Positions 17,932 through 27,430 of a stretch of 64,000 bases of DNA are shown piece by piece (position 1 is the stretch's first letter; the number at the start of each line of letters is the position of its first letter). This stretch comes from Neorhizobium alkalisoli (GTDB lineage Bacteria; Pseudomonadota; Alphaproteobacteria; Rhizobiales; Rhizobiaceae), in NCBI RefSeq assembly GCF_002968635.1, contig NZ_PVBN01000009.1:124001-188000 (forward strand). The letters run 5' to 3'. Both the position numbers and the translations under genes were made by a program. The notes below the pieces were generated by a model, which had not been told where the DNA came from, searched no databases, and was given only the letters and a program-made list of their open reading frames with translations.

Positions 17932-20028
17932 TTAACGCGTGAAGCTCTGCGCGTTGCCGGCATCCACATTGATGATATTGCCGGTCGACTTGGCGGATGC
18001 ATCGGAAGCGAGGAAGTAGATTGCCTCGGCGATGTCTTCCGGGAAGACGTTGAGCTTCAGCATGGAGCGCTTGCGGTAATGCTCCTCCAGATCGGAAACC
18101 TCGATCTTCGAGGAGGCCGCGCGCTGCTCGCGCCACTCGCCGTTCCAGATCTTCGAGCCGCGCAGCACCGCGTCCGGATTGACCGTGTTGACGCGAATGC
18201 CGGCTTCCGCCCCTTCGAGCGCCAGGCAGCGCGCGAGATGGATTTCGGCTGCCTTGGCGGTGCAATAGGCCGATGCGTTCGGCGAAGAGGCAAGTCCGTT
18301 CTTGGATGCGACGAACACGACATTGCCGCCGAGCTTCTGGCGGCGGAAGAGCCGGAAAGCTTCGCGCGACACGAGGAAATAACCGGTCGCCAGGATGTCG
18401 ATATTCTTGCTCCACATCGCAAGCGTGGTGTCCTCGACCGGCGCCGAAGAGGCGATCCCTGCGTTCGAGACGAGGATGTCGACGCCGCCGAACTCGACGC
18501 ACGCCTCGGTAAATGCGGTAATGACGGCATCTTCCTTGGTGACATCAAGCACCACGCCGCGCACCGCATCCTTGCCGAAGGATTTTTCGAAATCGGCTTT
18601 CGTCGCGTCGAGTGTTCCGCCGTCGATATCGGCGAGCACGACGCAGGCGCCCTCACCCATCAACCGCGCCGCCGTTGCCCGCCCGATGCCTCCGGCGCCC
18701 CCGGTGACGAAAGCCACCTGCCCGGCAAGACTCTTCGGCTTCGGCATGCGCTGCAGTTTGGCTTCTTCGAGCAGCCAGTACTCGATATCGAACGCCTCCT
18801 GTTCCGGCAGGCCCTGGTATTCGGAGACGGTAGACGCTCCACGCATCACGTTGATCGCGTTGACGTAAAATTCGCCGGCGATGCGGGCGGTCGCCTTGTC
18901 GCGGGCAAAGGACAGCATGCCAACGCCGGGGACGAGGAAGATGACCGGATTCGGGTCACGCATCTTGGGAGAATTGTCGTGCTTGCAGGTCTCGTAGTAG
19001 CGGGAGTAGTCGGCACGATAGTCTTCCAGCGCCTTGTCCAGCGCCGCGATGACGCCGTCCACGTCCGGCTTGGCCGGATCGAAATCGAGGATCAGCGGGC
19101 GGATCTTGGTGCGCAAAAAGTGGTCCGGGCAGGACGTTCCAAGAGCACCGAGCGGCTTCAGGTTCTTCGAGTTGACGAATTCCAGCACCGCATCCTGATC
19201 ATCGAAATGACCGAGCTTGCGCTCCGCCTTGCCGATACGGCCGCGGATTTCCGGCATGAGCTTTGCGGCGATCGCCCGACGCTCTGGAGCGGGCAGGCTT
19301 TTCAGGACCTCGCCGCCGAAGATCGTCTTGCCCTCGGTATGCTGCGAGAACCACTCGATTGCCTTGTTGATGATTTCGAGGGTCAGTTCGTAGCAGGCCT
19401 TGGCATCGTTCGCCCAGGTGAACAGGCCATGGCTTTCCAGCACCACGCCCTTGGCGTTCGGATTGGCCTTGACGAGAGCTTCGAGGTCGAGACCCAGCTG
19501 GAAACCCGGGCGGCGCCAGGGCAGCCAGCCGATCGCGTCGCCGAAGATCTGCTTCGTCAGTTCCTTCGAATTTTTGGACGCGGCGATCGCGATGATCGCA
19601 TCCGGATGCATGTGGTCCACATGCATATAGGGCACGAAACCATGCAGCGGCGTATCGATCGAAGCGGCGCGCGGATTGAGGTTGAAGGTGCAATGCGGCA
19701 GGAAGCCGACCATCCGATCTTCGTCCTGCACTCCCTTGTAGAGGCCCTTCAGAGCTTCCAGCTTGTCGAGATAAAGCGTGGAGAAACCATCGAGCTTGAT
19801 CGTCCCAACATCGCCGCCGGAACCCTTTACCCACATGACGCGGACCTTTTCGCCGCTCAGCGGGTCCGTTTCCATCACCTTGGCAGAGGTGTTGCCGCCG
19901 CCGTAATTGGTGATGCGCTTGTCGGCGCCGAGGAGATTTGAGCGATAGAGCAGCTTGCCCGGCTCATCGAGTTTGGCTGCATAGGAATCGTCCCAGCGGT
20001 TTTCGAGAAGGCGGGTTTGGCCCGACAT
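17932..20028 (-). CDS. rhaD: Bifunctional rhamnulose-1-phosphate aldolase / lactaldehyde dehydrogenase
   Basis: A 698-residue two-domain enzyme. The N-terminal class II aldolase part (residues about 30-400) contains the zinc ligand cluster HVDHMHPDAI and GVVLESHGLFTW. The C-terminal short-chain dehydrogenase part starts near residue 430 with FVTGGAGGIGRATA and has SNAG and the YxxxK pair in YCTAKAAE. It cleaves rhamnulose-1-phosphate to DHAP and lactaldehyde and then oxidises the aldehyde. The ATG at 20028 follows GGGAGGAAAG. An upstream in-frame start would run into the divergent promoter. Confidence 0.94.
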   Translation of the reverse strand: MSGQTRLLENRWDDSYAAKLDEPGKLLYRSNLLGADKRITNYGGGNTSAKVMETDPLSGEKVRVMWVKGSGGDVGTIKLDGFSTLYLDKLEALKGLYKGVQDEDRMVGFLPHCTFNLNPRAASIDTPLHGFVPYMHVDHMHPDAIIAIAASKNSKELTKQIFGDAIGWLPWRRPGFQLGLDLEALVKANPNAKGVVLESHGLFTWANDAKACYELTLEIINKAIEWFSQHTEGKTIFGGEVLKSLPAPERRAIAAKLMPEIRGRIGKAERKLGHFDDQDAVLEFVNSKNLKPLGALGTSCPDHFLRTKIRPLILDFDPAKPDVDGVIAALDKALEDYRADYSRYYETCKHDNSPKMRDPNPVIFLVPGVGMLSFARDKATARIAGEFYVNAINVMRGASTVSEYQGLPEQEAFDIEYWLLEEAKLQRMPKPKSLAGQVAFVTGGAGGIGRATAARLMGEGACVVLADIDGGTLDATKADFEKSFGKDAVRGVVLDVTKEDAVITAFTEACVEFGGVDILVSNAGIASSAPVEDTTLAMWSKNIDILATGYFLVSREAFRLFRRQKLGGNVVFVASKNGLASSPNASAYCTAKAAEIHLARCLALEGAEAGIRVNTVNPDAVLRGSKIWNGEWREQRAASSKIEVSDLEEHYRKRSMLKLNVFPEDIAEAIYFLASDASAKSTGNIINVDAGNAQSFTR

Positions 20029-20114
20029 CGCTTTCCTCCCAACGTGTTTCGGCTCATGGCGGCAGACCGGCCACCATCTCCCATAACGTGGATATCGCGC
20101 ATTGCTCCGCCTGC

Positions 20115-20187
20115 TGTCAATCAAAAACGATCATAAACTTTCATTGTGCAGCGCAGTAAAATCGAATTTGATCGTTTCTGATTGACA
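20115..20187. promoter_or_regulatory. Symmetrical divergent rhaD/rhaR promoter with DeoR-type operator arms
   Basis: Two 19-base arms face each other: TGTCAATCAAAAACGATCA (20115-20133) and TGATCGTTTCTGATTGACA (20169-20187); reverse-complementing one gives the other with a single mismatch. The outer end of each arm is a TTGACA -35 box. For rhaR it is 20182-20187, with an AT-rich -10 area near 20203-20210. For rhaD it is the complement of 20115-20120, with CGATAT 17 bases on. A repressor on both arms would shut both promoters. The neighbouring DeoR-type RhaR is the natural candidate. Confidence 0.75.
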
Positions 20188-20227
20188 ACATAAATTTTCC
20201 AGTAATATTGAAACCCAGGAGGAGCCC

Positions 20228-21043
20228 ATGCACGAACGTGAACGCCATCGCATCATTTTGAGCGCGATCCAGGAAAAGCCCGTCATCACGGTGCAGGATG
20301 TCGCCGAATTGACCGAGGCATCCGAGGCGACGATCCGGCGCGACATTGCCGCGCTTCACGTTCAGGGCAAGCTCCGGCGCGTGCGCGGCGGCGCCGAGGC
20401 GGTGCATCCGCCGCAGATCGGCCAACTGGCCGCCCGTTCCTTCCGTGTTTCGGAATCGGTCAATATCGACAAGAAGCGCGCAATTGCCCGCCGCGCGGTC
20501 GAACTCTGCGAGGAAGGCGATTCCGTCATTATCAATGGCGGTACGACGACCTTCCAGATGGTGCACTTCATGTCGGCGCGCCGCCTCCAGGTCATGACCA
20601 ATTCATTCGCCATCGCCGAACACCTCGTCAAACATTCAAAGAGCACGGTGACAGTGCCGGGCGGCGCGATCTACCGCGAGCAGAGCCTGATCCTGTCTCC
20701 CTTCGAAAACGACGCCATCCGCAATTTCTATGCCCGGCGCATCTTTATCGGCGCCCAGGGCGTCGGCCCGCTGGGCGTAATGGAAGCCGACGCACTGGTG
20801 ATCCAGAGCGAACAGAAGCTGATGCAGCAGGCAGAAGAACTGATCGTGATGGTGGATTCGAGCAAATTCCAGCGCCGATCGAGCCTCATCCTTTGTCCGC
20901 TGGAACGGGTGACCACCGTCATCACCGATGACGACATATCCGAAGATGCCGCGCGAATGATCGAAGGCGCCGGCGTCAAACTGATCATAGCCGGCACCGC
21001 TGCGGCGGCACCGGCCGAGGAGGATTCCACGTCGGCCGCATGA
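20228..21043 (+). CDS. rhaR: DeoR-family transcriptional regulator of rhamnose genes
   Basis: A 271-residue DeoR/GlpR repressor: N-terminal winged helix with TVQDVAELTEASEATIRRDIAALHVQGKLRRVRGGA, then the sugar-phosphate sensor fold with DSVIINGGTTTFQM and FIGAQGVGPLGVMEAD. It heads the rhaRSTPQUK gene order, divergent from rhaDI. Expected to repress both promoters until a phosphorylated rhamnose product appears; the effector is inference. The last residues are a low-complexity Ala-rich tail. Confidence 0.92.
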   Translation: MHERERHRIILSAIQEKPVITVQDVAELTEASEATIRRDIAALHVQGKLRRVRGGAEAVHPPQIGQLAARSFRVSESVNIDKKRAIARRAVELCEEGDSVIINGGTTTFQMVHFMSARRLQVMTNSFAIAEHLVKHSKSTVTVPGGAIYREQSLILSPFENDAIRNFYARRIFIGAQGVGPLGVMEADALVIQSEQKLMQQAEELIVMVDSSKFQRRSSLILCPLERVTTVITDDDISEDAARMIEGAGVKLIIAGTAAAAPAEEDSTSAA

Positions 21044-21091
21044 AAGCATCCGGCGGGAGGAAATGAACTTGTTCAACTGGGAGGACTGACA

Positions 21092-22087
21092 ATGAAACTA
21101 ACCAAGAAACTAGCCCTCGGCGTGGCACTTGCCTTCGCCGCCATGACGACGGCGGCGAGTGCGGCGGACATGAAGATCGCGCTTGTCGTGAAATCGCTCG
21201 GCAACGGCTTCTTCGAAGCGGCCAACAAGGGCGCGCAGGAAGCCGCCAAGGAACTCGGCGGCGTCGAAGTCATCTATACCGGCCCGACATCCACCACCGC
21301 CGAAGGCCAGATCGAGGTGATCAACTCGCTGATCGCGCAGGGCGTGGATGCAATCGCCATCTCCGCCAACGATCCGGATGCCGTCGTTCCGGCGCTGAAA
21401 AAGGCCGCCCAGCGCGGCATCAAGGTAATTTCCTGGGATTCCGGCGTGGCCAAGGAAGGCCGCATCATGCACTTGAATCCGTCATCCAACGAACTGATCG
21501 GCAAGATGTGCCTGCAGCTCGCCGCAAACCATCTGGAAGGCGGCAAGGGTGACTTCGCAATCCTCTCCGCCACCACCACGTCGACGAACCAGAACACCTG
21601 GATTGCCGAAATGAAGAAGCAGCTCAAGGATTTCCCGGGACTGAAACTGGCGACCACGGTCTATGGCGACGACCTTGCCGACAAGTCCTATCGCGAAGCC
21701 CAGGGCCTCCTGACCTCGCAGCCGAACGTGAAGGTCATAGTCGCTCCGACGACCGTCGGCGTGCTCGCCGCCTCGCAGGCCGTCAAGGATGCCGGCAAGA
21801 TCGGCCAGGTCTATGTAACGGGTCTCGGCCTGCCATCTGAAATGGCTGGCGCCATCAAGTCCGGCGCAACGAAGGAATTTGCCATCTGGAATCCGATCGA
21901 CCTCGGGTATTCCGCGACCCAGATCGCCTACCACATCGTCAAGGGCGATACGGACGGCAAGCCGGGCTCCGAAATCAAGGCCGGCCGCATGGGTTCGATC
22001 AAGGTCGGCGACAATGGTGAAGCCGCGATGGCCGACCCCTTCGTCTACAATGCCAAGAACATCGACGAGTTCTCCAAGATCTTCTGA
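21092..22087 (+). CDS. rhaS: Rhamnose ABC transporter periplasmic binding protein
   Basis: A 331-residue type I periplasmic binding protein with a signal peptide ending ASAAD near residue 24 and the ribose-binding-like core KIALVVKSLGNGFFEAANKG and AISANDPDAVVPALKKA. It captures L-rhamnose for the RhaTPQ transporter. A GGGAGGA site precedes the ATG. It is followed by a 72-base spacer with a GC hairpin before rhaT, a usual way to make binding protein in excess. Confidence 0.92.
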   Translation: MKLTKKLALGVALAFAAMTTAASAADMKIALVVKSLGNGFFEAANKGAQEAAKELGGVEVIYTGPTSTTAEGQIEVINSLIAQGVDAIAISANDPDAVVPALKKAAQRGIKVISWDSGVAKEGRIMHLNPSSNELIGKMCLQLAANHLEGGKGDFAILSATTTSTNQNTWIAEMKKQLKDFPGLKLATTVYGDDLADKSYREAQGLLTSQPNVKVIVAPTTVGVLAASQAVKDAGKIGQVYVTGLGLPSEMAGAIKSGATKEFAIWNPIDLGYSATQIAYHIVKGDTDGKPGSEIKAGRMGSIKVGDNGEAAMADPFVYNAKNIDEFSKIF

Positions 22088-22106
22088 TCCTTTTGAACAC
22101 CTCCCT

Positions 22107-22130
22107 CCGGCGGTCGCGAATGGCCGCCGG
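22107..22130 (+). terminator. Intra-operon hairpin between rhaS and rhaT
   Basis: CCGGCGG (22107-22113) and CCGCCGG (22124-22130) form a 7-base GC stem with a 10-base loop, followed by GACTTTATT without a strong T run. Such hairpins after binding-protein genes usually stabilise the upstream mRNA or cause partial termination. Full termination is unlikely because rhaTPQUK must be read through. Confidence 0.5.
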
Positions 22131-22159
22131 GACTTTATTCAGATTTCACTGGCTGATCG

Positions 22160-23695
22160 ATGATGAACGCTGTCGCACCAACGAACGACTTGGCCCCGCT
22201 TGCCGCGGAAACGCCGATCCTGGAAATGCGCGGCATCAGCCAGATCTTTCCCGGCGTGAAAGCGCTGGATGGCGTCAGCATCAGGCTCTATCCCGGCCAG
22301 GTCACGGCGCTGATCGGTGAAAACGGCGCCGGCAAATCGACCCTCGTCAAAATCCTGACCGGCATCTACCGCCCGAACGAGGGCGAGATCCTGATCGATG
22401 ATCAACCGATTTCCTTTCCCAGCGCGCAGGCCGCAATCGACGCCGGCGTCACCGCTATCCACCAGGAAACGGTGCTCTTCGACGAATTGACTGTCGGCGA
22501 GAACATTTTTTTGGGGCACGCGCCGCGCACCCGCTTCGGCACGATCGACTGGCGGCAGATCAACAGCCGCTCGAAAGCGCTCATGCACCAGCTCGAAAGC
22601 GAGATCGATCCGACGATCCGGCTGCGTGATCTGTCGATCGCCCAACGGCATCTGGTGGCGATCGCACGCGCGCTGTCCGTCGAGGCGCGTATCGTCATCA
22701 TGGACGAGCCGACCGCGGCCCTTTCCCGCAAGGAGATCGACGATCTCTTTCGCATCGTCGAAGGCCTGAAGCGCCAGGGCAAAGCGATCCTCTTCATCAG
22801 CCACAAGTTCGACGAGGTCTACGAGATCGCCGAAAACTTCGTGGTTTTTCGCGACGGCCGGGCCGTCGGCCAGGGCAAGCTGAAGACCACCCCGCAGGAC
22901 GAAATCGTGCGTCTGATGGTCGGCCGTGACGTCAAGGACGTCTTTCCGAAGGTGACGGTGGAGATCGGCGCCCCGGTACTCGCCGTCCACGGCTACAGTC
23001 ATCCGACCGAATTCCGCGACATTTCCTTTGAACTGCGCCGCGGCGAAATCCTCGGTGTCTACGGGCTGATCGGTGCCGGCCGCTCCGAGCTCTGCCAATC
23101 GCTGTTCGGCATTACCCGCCCCTCTACTGGCCGGCTGACGCTCGAGGGACAGCCGATCGAGATCCGCTCGTCGAGCGACGCAATCCGGGCGGGCATCGTC
23201 TATGTGCCCGAGGAGCGCGGCCGCCACGGCCTGGCGCTGCCCATGCCGATCTTCCAGAACATGTCGCTCCCGTCCCTGAAGAAGACTTCGCGCTCGGGCT
23301 TCCTGAAGGCAGCGAACGAACTGGCGCTTGCCCGCAAATATGCCGAACGGCTGGATCTTCGCGCAGCGGCCCTTTCGGTGCCGGTCGGCACGCTCTCGGG
23401 CGGCAATCAGCAGAAGGTCGTCATCGGCAAATGGCTTGCCACCCGACCGAAGGTCATCATCCTCGACGAGCCGACCAAGGGGATCGATATCGGTTCCAAG
23501 GCTGCCGTTCACGGCTTCATCAGCGAACTGGCGGCGGAAGGTCTGTCGATCATCATGGTATCCTCCGAGCTGCCGGAGATCCTCGGCATGTCGGACCGGG
23601 TGATGGTGATGCGCGAAGGTCTGGCCGCCGGCGTCTTCGAACGCGAGCGGCTCAGCGCCGAAGTTCTCGTACGCGCCGCAACCGGCAACCAGTAG
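22160..23695 (+). CDS. rhaT: Rhamnose ABC transporter ATPase (two-domain, CUT2)
   Basis: A 511-residue double ATPase. The first half has an intact Walker A (GENGAGKSTLV), the signature region LSIAQRHLVAIARAL and Walker B VIMDEPTAALS. The second half has a degenerate P-loop, GLIGAGRSELCQ, but a full signature, LSGGNQQKVVIGKWL. This asymmetry is normal for the ribose-type (CUT2) class. It powers RhaP/RhaQ. ATG codons at 22160 and 22163 are adjacent, and either could be used. Confidence 0.93.
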   Translation: MMNAVAPTNDLAPLAAETPILEMRGISQIFPGVKALDGVSIRLYPGQVTALIGENGAGKSTLVKILTGIYRPNEGEILIDDQPISFPSAQAAIDAGVTAIHQETVLFDELTVGENIFLGHAPRTRFGTIDWRQINSRSKALMHQLESEIDPTIRLRDLSIAQRHLVAIARALSVEARIVIMDEPTAALSRKEIDDLFRIVEGLKRQGKAILFISHKFDEVYEIAENFVVFRDGRAVGQGKLKTTPQDEIVRLMVGRDVKDVFPKVTVEIGAPVLAVHGYSHPTEFRDISFELRRGEILGVYGLIGAGRSELCQSLFGITRPSTGRLTLEGQPIEIRSSSDAIRAGIVYVPEERGRHGLALPMPIFQNMSLPSLKKTSRSGFLKAANELALARKYAERLDLRAAALSVPVGTLSGGNQQKVVIGKWLATRPKVIILDEPTKGIDIGSKAAVHGFISELAAEGLSIIMVSSELPEILGMSDRVMVMREGLAAGVFERERLSAEVLVRAATGNQ

Positions 23696-23704
23696 GAGAA
23701 GCCG

Positions 23705-24694
23705 ATGAACCGCTTCCTGAAAAACCGCGAAATCCTGCTGGTCGTCATCATTGCGATCATGGTCGCCGGCTTTTCCACCCGCGCGCCGGGCTTTGCCTCG
23801 CCGGGCAATCTTGCCAACATCTTCAACGACACCTCGATCCTGATCATCCTGGCGCTCGGCCAGATGACGGTGATCCTGACGAAATCGATCGATCTTTCGG
23901 TCGCCGCCAATCTCGCCTTTACGGGCATGGCCGTGGCCATGACCAACGCCGCCTATCCGGACCTGCCTTTGGCACTGCTGATCGTGATGGCGATCGGCAT
24001 CGGCGCTTTCCTCGGCGCAATCAACGGCTTTCTCGTCTGGGCGCTGCAGATCCCGCCGATTGTCGTGACGCTCGGCACCCTCACCATCTATCGCGGCATG
24101 GCCTTCGTGCTGTCGGGTGGCGGCTGGGTCAACGCCCATCAGATGACCCCCTCCTTCCTCAATATCCCGCGGACGCCGGTGCTCGGCCTGCCGATCCTCT
24201 CCTGGATCGCAATCGTCATCGTGCTCGGCGCCTGGTTCGTGCTGACGCGCCTGCCCTTCGGCCGCGCCGCCTATGCATCCGGCGGCAACCCCACCGCAGC
24301 CGTCTATGCCGGCATCGACATCGGCTGGACGCGCTTCCTCGCCTTCGTCCTGTCGGGAGCGCTGGCTGGCCTCTCCAGCTATCTCTGGGTCTCGCGTTAT
24401 GCGGTTGCCTACGTGGATATCGCGGCCGGCTTCGAACTCGATACGGTCGCAGCCTGCGTCATCGGCGGCATTTCGATCGCCGGCGGTATCGGCTCGGTCG
24501 CCGGAGCCGTGCTCGGTTCGCTCTTCCTTGGCGTCATCAAGAATGCGCTTCCGGTCATCGGCATCTCGCCATTCGCCCAGATGGCGATTTCGGGGATCGT
24601 CATTGTGCTCGCCGTCGTCTTCAACGCCCGCGCTGAGAAGAAGGCCGGCCGCATCATCCTGCGCGACCGCGCAGCACCCGAGGTATCCGCATGA
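23705..24694 (+). CDS. rhaP: Rhamnose ABC transporter permease
   Basis: A 329-residue ribose-type permease with eight to ten hydrophobic segments and the family blocks TKSIDLSVAANLAF, PIVVTLGTLTIYRG and GFELDTVAACVIGGISIAGGIGSVAG. It pairs with RhaQ to form the membrane channel. It starts 9 bases after rhaT, and its stop overlaps the rhaQ ATG by four bases. Confidence 0.92.
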   Translation: MNRFLKNREILLVVIIAIMVAGFSTRAPGFASPGNLANIFNDTSILIILALGQMTVILTKSIDLSVAANLAFTGMAVAMTNAAYPDLPLALLIVMAIGIGAFLGAINGFLVWALQIPPIVVTLGTLTIYRGMAFVLSGGGWVNAHQMTPSFLNIPRTPVLGLPILSWIAIVIVLGAWFVLTRLPFGRAAYASGGNPTAAVYAGIDIGWTRFLAFVLSGALAGLSSYLWVSRYAVAYVDIAAGFELDTVAACVIGGISIAGGIGSVAGAVLGSLFLGVIKNALPVIGISPFAQMAISGIVIVLAVVFNARAEKKAGRIILRDRAAPEVSA

Positions 24695-25692
24695 GCGAGG
24701 TTGCAACGACGAAACGTGTGATCCCCGACCGGCTCGGAACGAAAACCTCCCGGATGCTGGCGAGTTGGGAAGTGCTGCTGTTCGGCGTCGCGGCCCTGAT
24801 CTTCATCTTCAATTCCTTCGCCTCGCCCTACTTCCTCAACGCCTGGAATCTCTCCGACGCGACCTTCAATTTCACCGAAAAGGCAATGATCGCCTTTGCC
24901 ATGGCGCTGCTCGTCATCGCCGGGGAGATCGATCTTTCCGTGGCCGCAATCATCGCGCTCGCCTCGACCGCCATGGGCGCTGCGGCACAGATGGGCATCG
25001 GCACCCCGGGGCTGGTGATGATCGGCATCGGCACCGGACTTCTCTGCGGCGCCTTCAACGGGTTGCTCGTTGCAGGCCTGCGCCTGCCCTCGATCGTGGT
25101 GACGATCGGCACGATGAGCCTTTTCCGCGGCATCTCCTATATCGTGCTCGGCGATCAGGCCTACGGCAAATATCCGGAAAGTTTCGCCTATTTCGGTCAG
25201 GGCTATGTGGCTTGGGTCTTCTCCTTTGAATTCGTGCTCTTCATCGGGCTGGCAATAGCCTTCGCCATCCTTCTGCATGCCACGAATTTCGGCCGTCAGG
25301 TCTATGTGATCGGCAACAACGAATTTGCCGCACGCTTTTCAGGCATCCCGGTGGAGCGGGTCAAATTCATTCTATTCCTGCTGACGGGTCTCATGGCGGG
25401 AGTTGCCGCCGTCTGCCTCACGTCGCGCCTCGGCTCGACCCGCCCTTCGATCGCCCAGGGCTGGGAACTCGAAGTGGTCACCATGGTCGTGCTCGGCGGC
25501 GTCTCCATCCTCGGCGGCGCCGGGACGATCGCAGGCGTCGTCATCGCTGCCTTCGTCATGGGGCTCGTCACCTTCGGGCTGGGGCTGCTGAACGTTCCGG
25601 GCATTGTCATGTCGATCTTCGTCGGCCTGCTGCTGATCATTACGATTGCCGTGCCGATCATTGCCCGCCGCATCAAGGAAATGAACCGATGA
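24691..25692 (+). CDS. rhaQ: Rhamnose ABC transporter permease
   Basis: A 333-residue permease homologous to the preceding gene product: [33 protein letters not shown] and [26 protein letters not shown]. Together with RhaP it makes a heterodimeric channel. It overlaps rhaP at the start and rhaU at the end by four bases each (ATGA), so the whole block is translationally coupled. Confidence 0.92.
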   Translation: MSEVATTKRVIPDRLGTKTSRMLASWEVLLFGVAALIFIFNSFASPYFLNAWNLSDATFNFTEKAMIAFAMALLVIAGEIDLSVAAIIALASTAMGAAAQMGIGTPGLVMIGIGTGLLCGAFNGLLVAGLRLPSIVVTIGTMSLFRGISYIVLGDQAYGKYPESFAYFGQGYVAWVFSFEFVLFIGLAIAFAILLHATNFGRQVYVIGNNEFAARFSGIPVERVKFILFLLTGLMAGVAAVCLTSRLGSTRPSIAQGWELEVVTMVVLGGVSILGGAGTIAGVVIAAFVMGLVTFGLGLLNVPGIVMSIFVGLLLIITIAVPIIARRIKEMNR

Positions 25693-26009
25693 GCTTGGAA
25701 AAATACGCGTTCAAGATGAAGCTCAACCCCGGGATGGAAGCGGAATATCTGAAGCGCCATGACGAGATCTGGCCCGAACTGGCCGAACTGCTGCACGAGG
25801 CAGGTGTCAGCGACTATTCGATCCATCTCGACCCCGAGACCAACATCCTTTTCGGCGTCTTGACCCGTCCTCAGAACCACAGGATGGCGAGCCTGCCGGA
25901 TCATCCCGTTATGAAGAAGTGGTGGGCGCATATGGCCGACATCATGGAGACCAATCAGGATAACTCGCCGGTCGCCAAAGATCTGGTAACGGTTTTCCAT
26001 CTGCCATGA
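25689..26009 (+). CDS. rhaU: L-rhamnose mutarotase
   Basis: A 106-residue protein of the RhaM/RhaU family that interconverts alpha and beta L-rhamnose. Recognisable features: [16 protein letters not shown] with the catalytic His near residue 22, [17 protein letters not shown], and the end [14 protein letters not shown]... VFHLP. It overlaps rhaQ and rhaK by four bases each. Position and size match the described rhizobial rhaU. Confidence 0.94.
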   Translation: MSLEKYAFKMKLNPGMEAEYLKRHDEIWPELAELLHEAGVSDYSIHLDPETNILFGVLTRPQNHRMASLPDHPVMKKWWAHMADIMETNQDNSPVAKDLVTVFHLP

Positions 26010-27391
26010 GCAAGCCTGAAAGGATCGCCGTTCTCGATATCGGCAAGACCAATGCCAAGGTCGTCGTGCTCGATTGCGCGACGGGCAAGGAGATCGCCGA
26101 AAAGCGGACGCCGAACCGGATTCTGGCCCGCCCGCCCTACCCGCATTACGATACCGACGCGCTTTGGAATTTTGCGATGGACGCGTTGAGGGCGTTTGCG
26201 GAAACGCCCGGCTTCGACGCGATCTCCATCACCACGCATGGAGCGTCCGCTGTGCTGCTCGATGCGGAAGGAACCCTTGCGCTTCCGGCGCTCGACTACG
26301 AGCACCTGTATCCGGAAGACGTGCAAACCGCCTATGCGACAATCCGGCCGCCTTTTTCCGAAACCTTCTCGCCCGCTCTTTCCGGCGGGCTCAACGTCGG
26401 CGCACAACTCCATTACCAGAAGACGACGTTCCCGGACAGTTTCGCCCGCGTCAGGACGATCTTTACCTATCCCCAATACTGGGCCTTCCGGTTGACCGGC
26501 ATCGCGGCAAACGAGGTGACTTCGCTCGGTTGCCATACGGACCTGTGGAACCCGCGCGAAGGGACCTTTTCCTCGCTGGTCGACCAACTTGGTATCCGCG
26601 AACTGATGGCGCCGGTGCGCTCGGCCTTCGATACGCTTGGACCGGTTCTGCCCGAGATCGCGCAGAAGATCGGTCTTGCGGAGGAGGTACCGGTCTACTG
26701 CGGCATTCACGATTCCAACGCATCCCTGCTGCCGCACCTGATCGGCCGCGAGCCGCCTTTTGCTGTCGTCTCGACCGGCACATGGGTCATCAACTTCGCC
26801 GTCGGCGGCGATCTCGACCACCTCGATCCAGCCCGCGACACGCTCGCCAACGTGGATGCGTACGGACGCCCCGTCCCTTCGTCCCGTTTCATGGGTGGTC
26901 GCGAATTCGAGATGCTGACATCGGAGTTCGGCAGGCTCTCACCAGAGGCGGCGCTGGCCGCCATGCCTCAAGTCATCGAGAACGGCCTGATGCTGCTGCC
27001 GAATATCGCCGCCGGGTCCGGGCCGTTTCCTGGCTGCGAGCGGCAATGGCTCAATGACGCCGGGGTATCGGCCGATGAGCGCTGGGCCGCGGCCTTCCTC
27101 TATCTCGCACTCATGACCGAGACCTGCCTCGGCCTCATAGGCGCGCAAGGCCCCATTCTGGTCGAAGGACCGTTTGCTTCGAACCACGCCTATCTCCAAG
27201 CTCTGGCCTCGGCCACATCGCGAGAGGTCATCGCCTTGTCAGGCTCGACTGGGACGAGTCAGGGTGCCGCCCTCCTGGCCGGAGCGCCCTCGACGGCTGG
27301 CGCCCCGTCCGAACCGCACCGGGGAAATCTGCCGGGAATAGCCGACTACCGACAAAGCTGGCTCCACCGGCTGGTTTTTGCTGGTCGTTGA
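26006..27391 (+). CDS. rhaK: Rhamnulokinase/rhamnose kinase (FGGY family)
   Basis: A 461-residue FGGY carbohydrate kinase with an N-terminal phosphate loop [16 protein letters not shown], the middle region [11 protein letters not shown] and [13 protein letters not shown], and the C-terminal [18 protein letters not shown]. It phosphorylates the rhamnose intermediate ahead of RhaD. In R. leguminosarum the kinase is also needed for activity of the RhaSTPQ transporter; I apply that by homology. It is the last gene of the operon and converges with the FixL gene after 39 bases. Confidence 0.92.
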   Translation: MSKPERIAVLDIGKTNAKVVVLDCATGKEIAEKRTPNRILARPPYPHYDTDALWNFAMDALRAFAETPGFDAISITTHGASAVLLDAEGTLALPALDYEHLYPEDVQTAYATIRPPFSETFSPALSGGLNVGAQLHYQKTTFPDSFARVRTIFTYPQYWAFRLTGIAANEVTSLGCHTDLWNPREGTFSSLVDQLGIRELMAPVRSAFDTLGPVLPEIAQKIGLAEEVPVYCGIHDSNASLLPHLIGREPPFAVVSTGTWVINFAVGGDLDHLDPARDTLANVDAYGRPVPSSRFMGGREFEMLTSEFGRLSPEAALAAMPQVIENGLMLLPNIAAGSGPFPGCERQWLNDAGVSADERWAAAFLYLALMTETCLGLIGAQGPILVEGPFASNHAYLQALASATSREVIALSGSTGTSQGAALLAGAPSTAGAPSEPHRGNLPGIADYRQSWLHRLVFAGR

Positions 27392-27430
27392 CTGCCGAAC
27401 ACTTCGGGATCCGGCTGCCTGCGAGCCTCT

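Noticed and set aside
17785..19941. 718-codon open frame on the plus strand across rhaD
   Set aside because: It is the antisense shadow of the conserved aldolase-dehydrogenase, with no family pattern.
22139..24706. 855-codon open frame on the minus strand across rhaT and rhaP
   Set aside because: It is antisense to two clearly conserved transport genes and has an Asp/Arg/His-rich shadow composition typical of GC-rich DNA.
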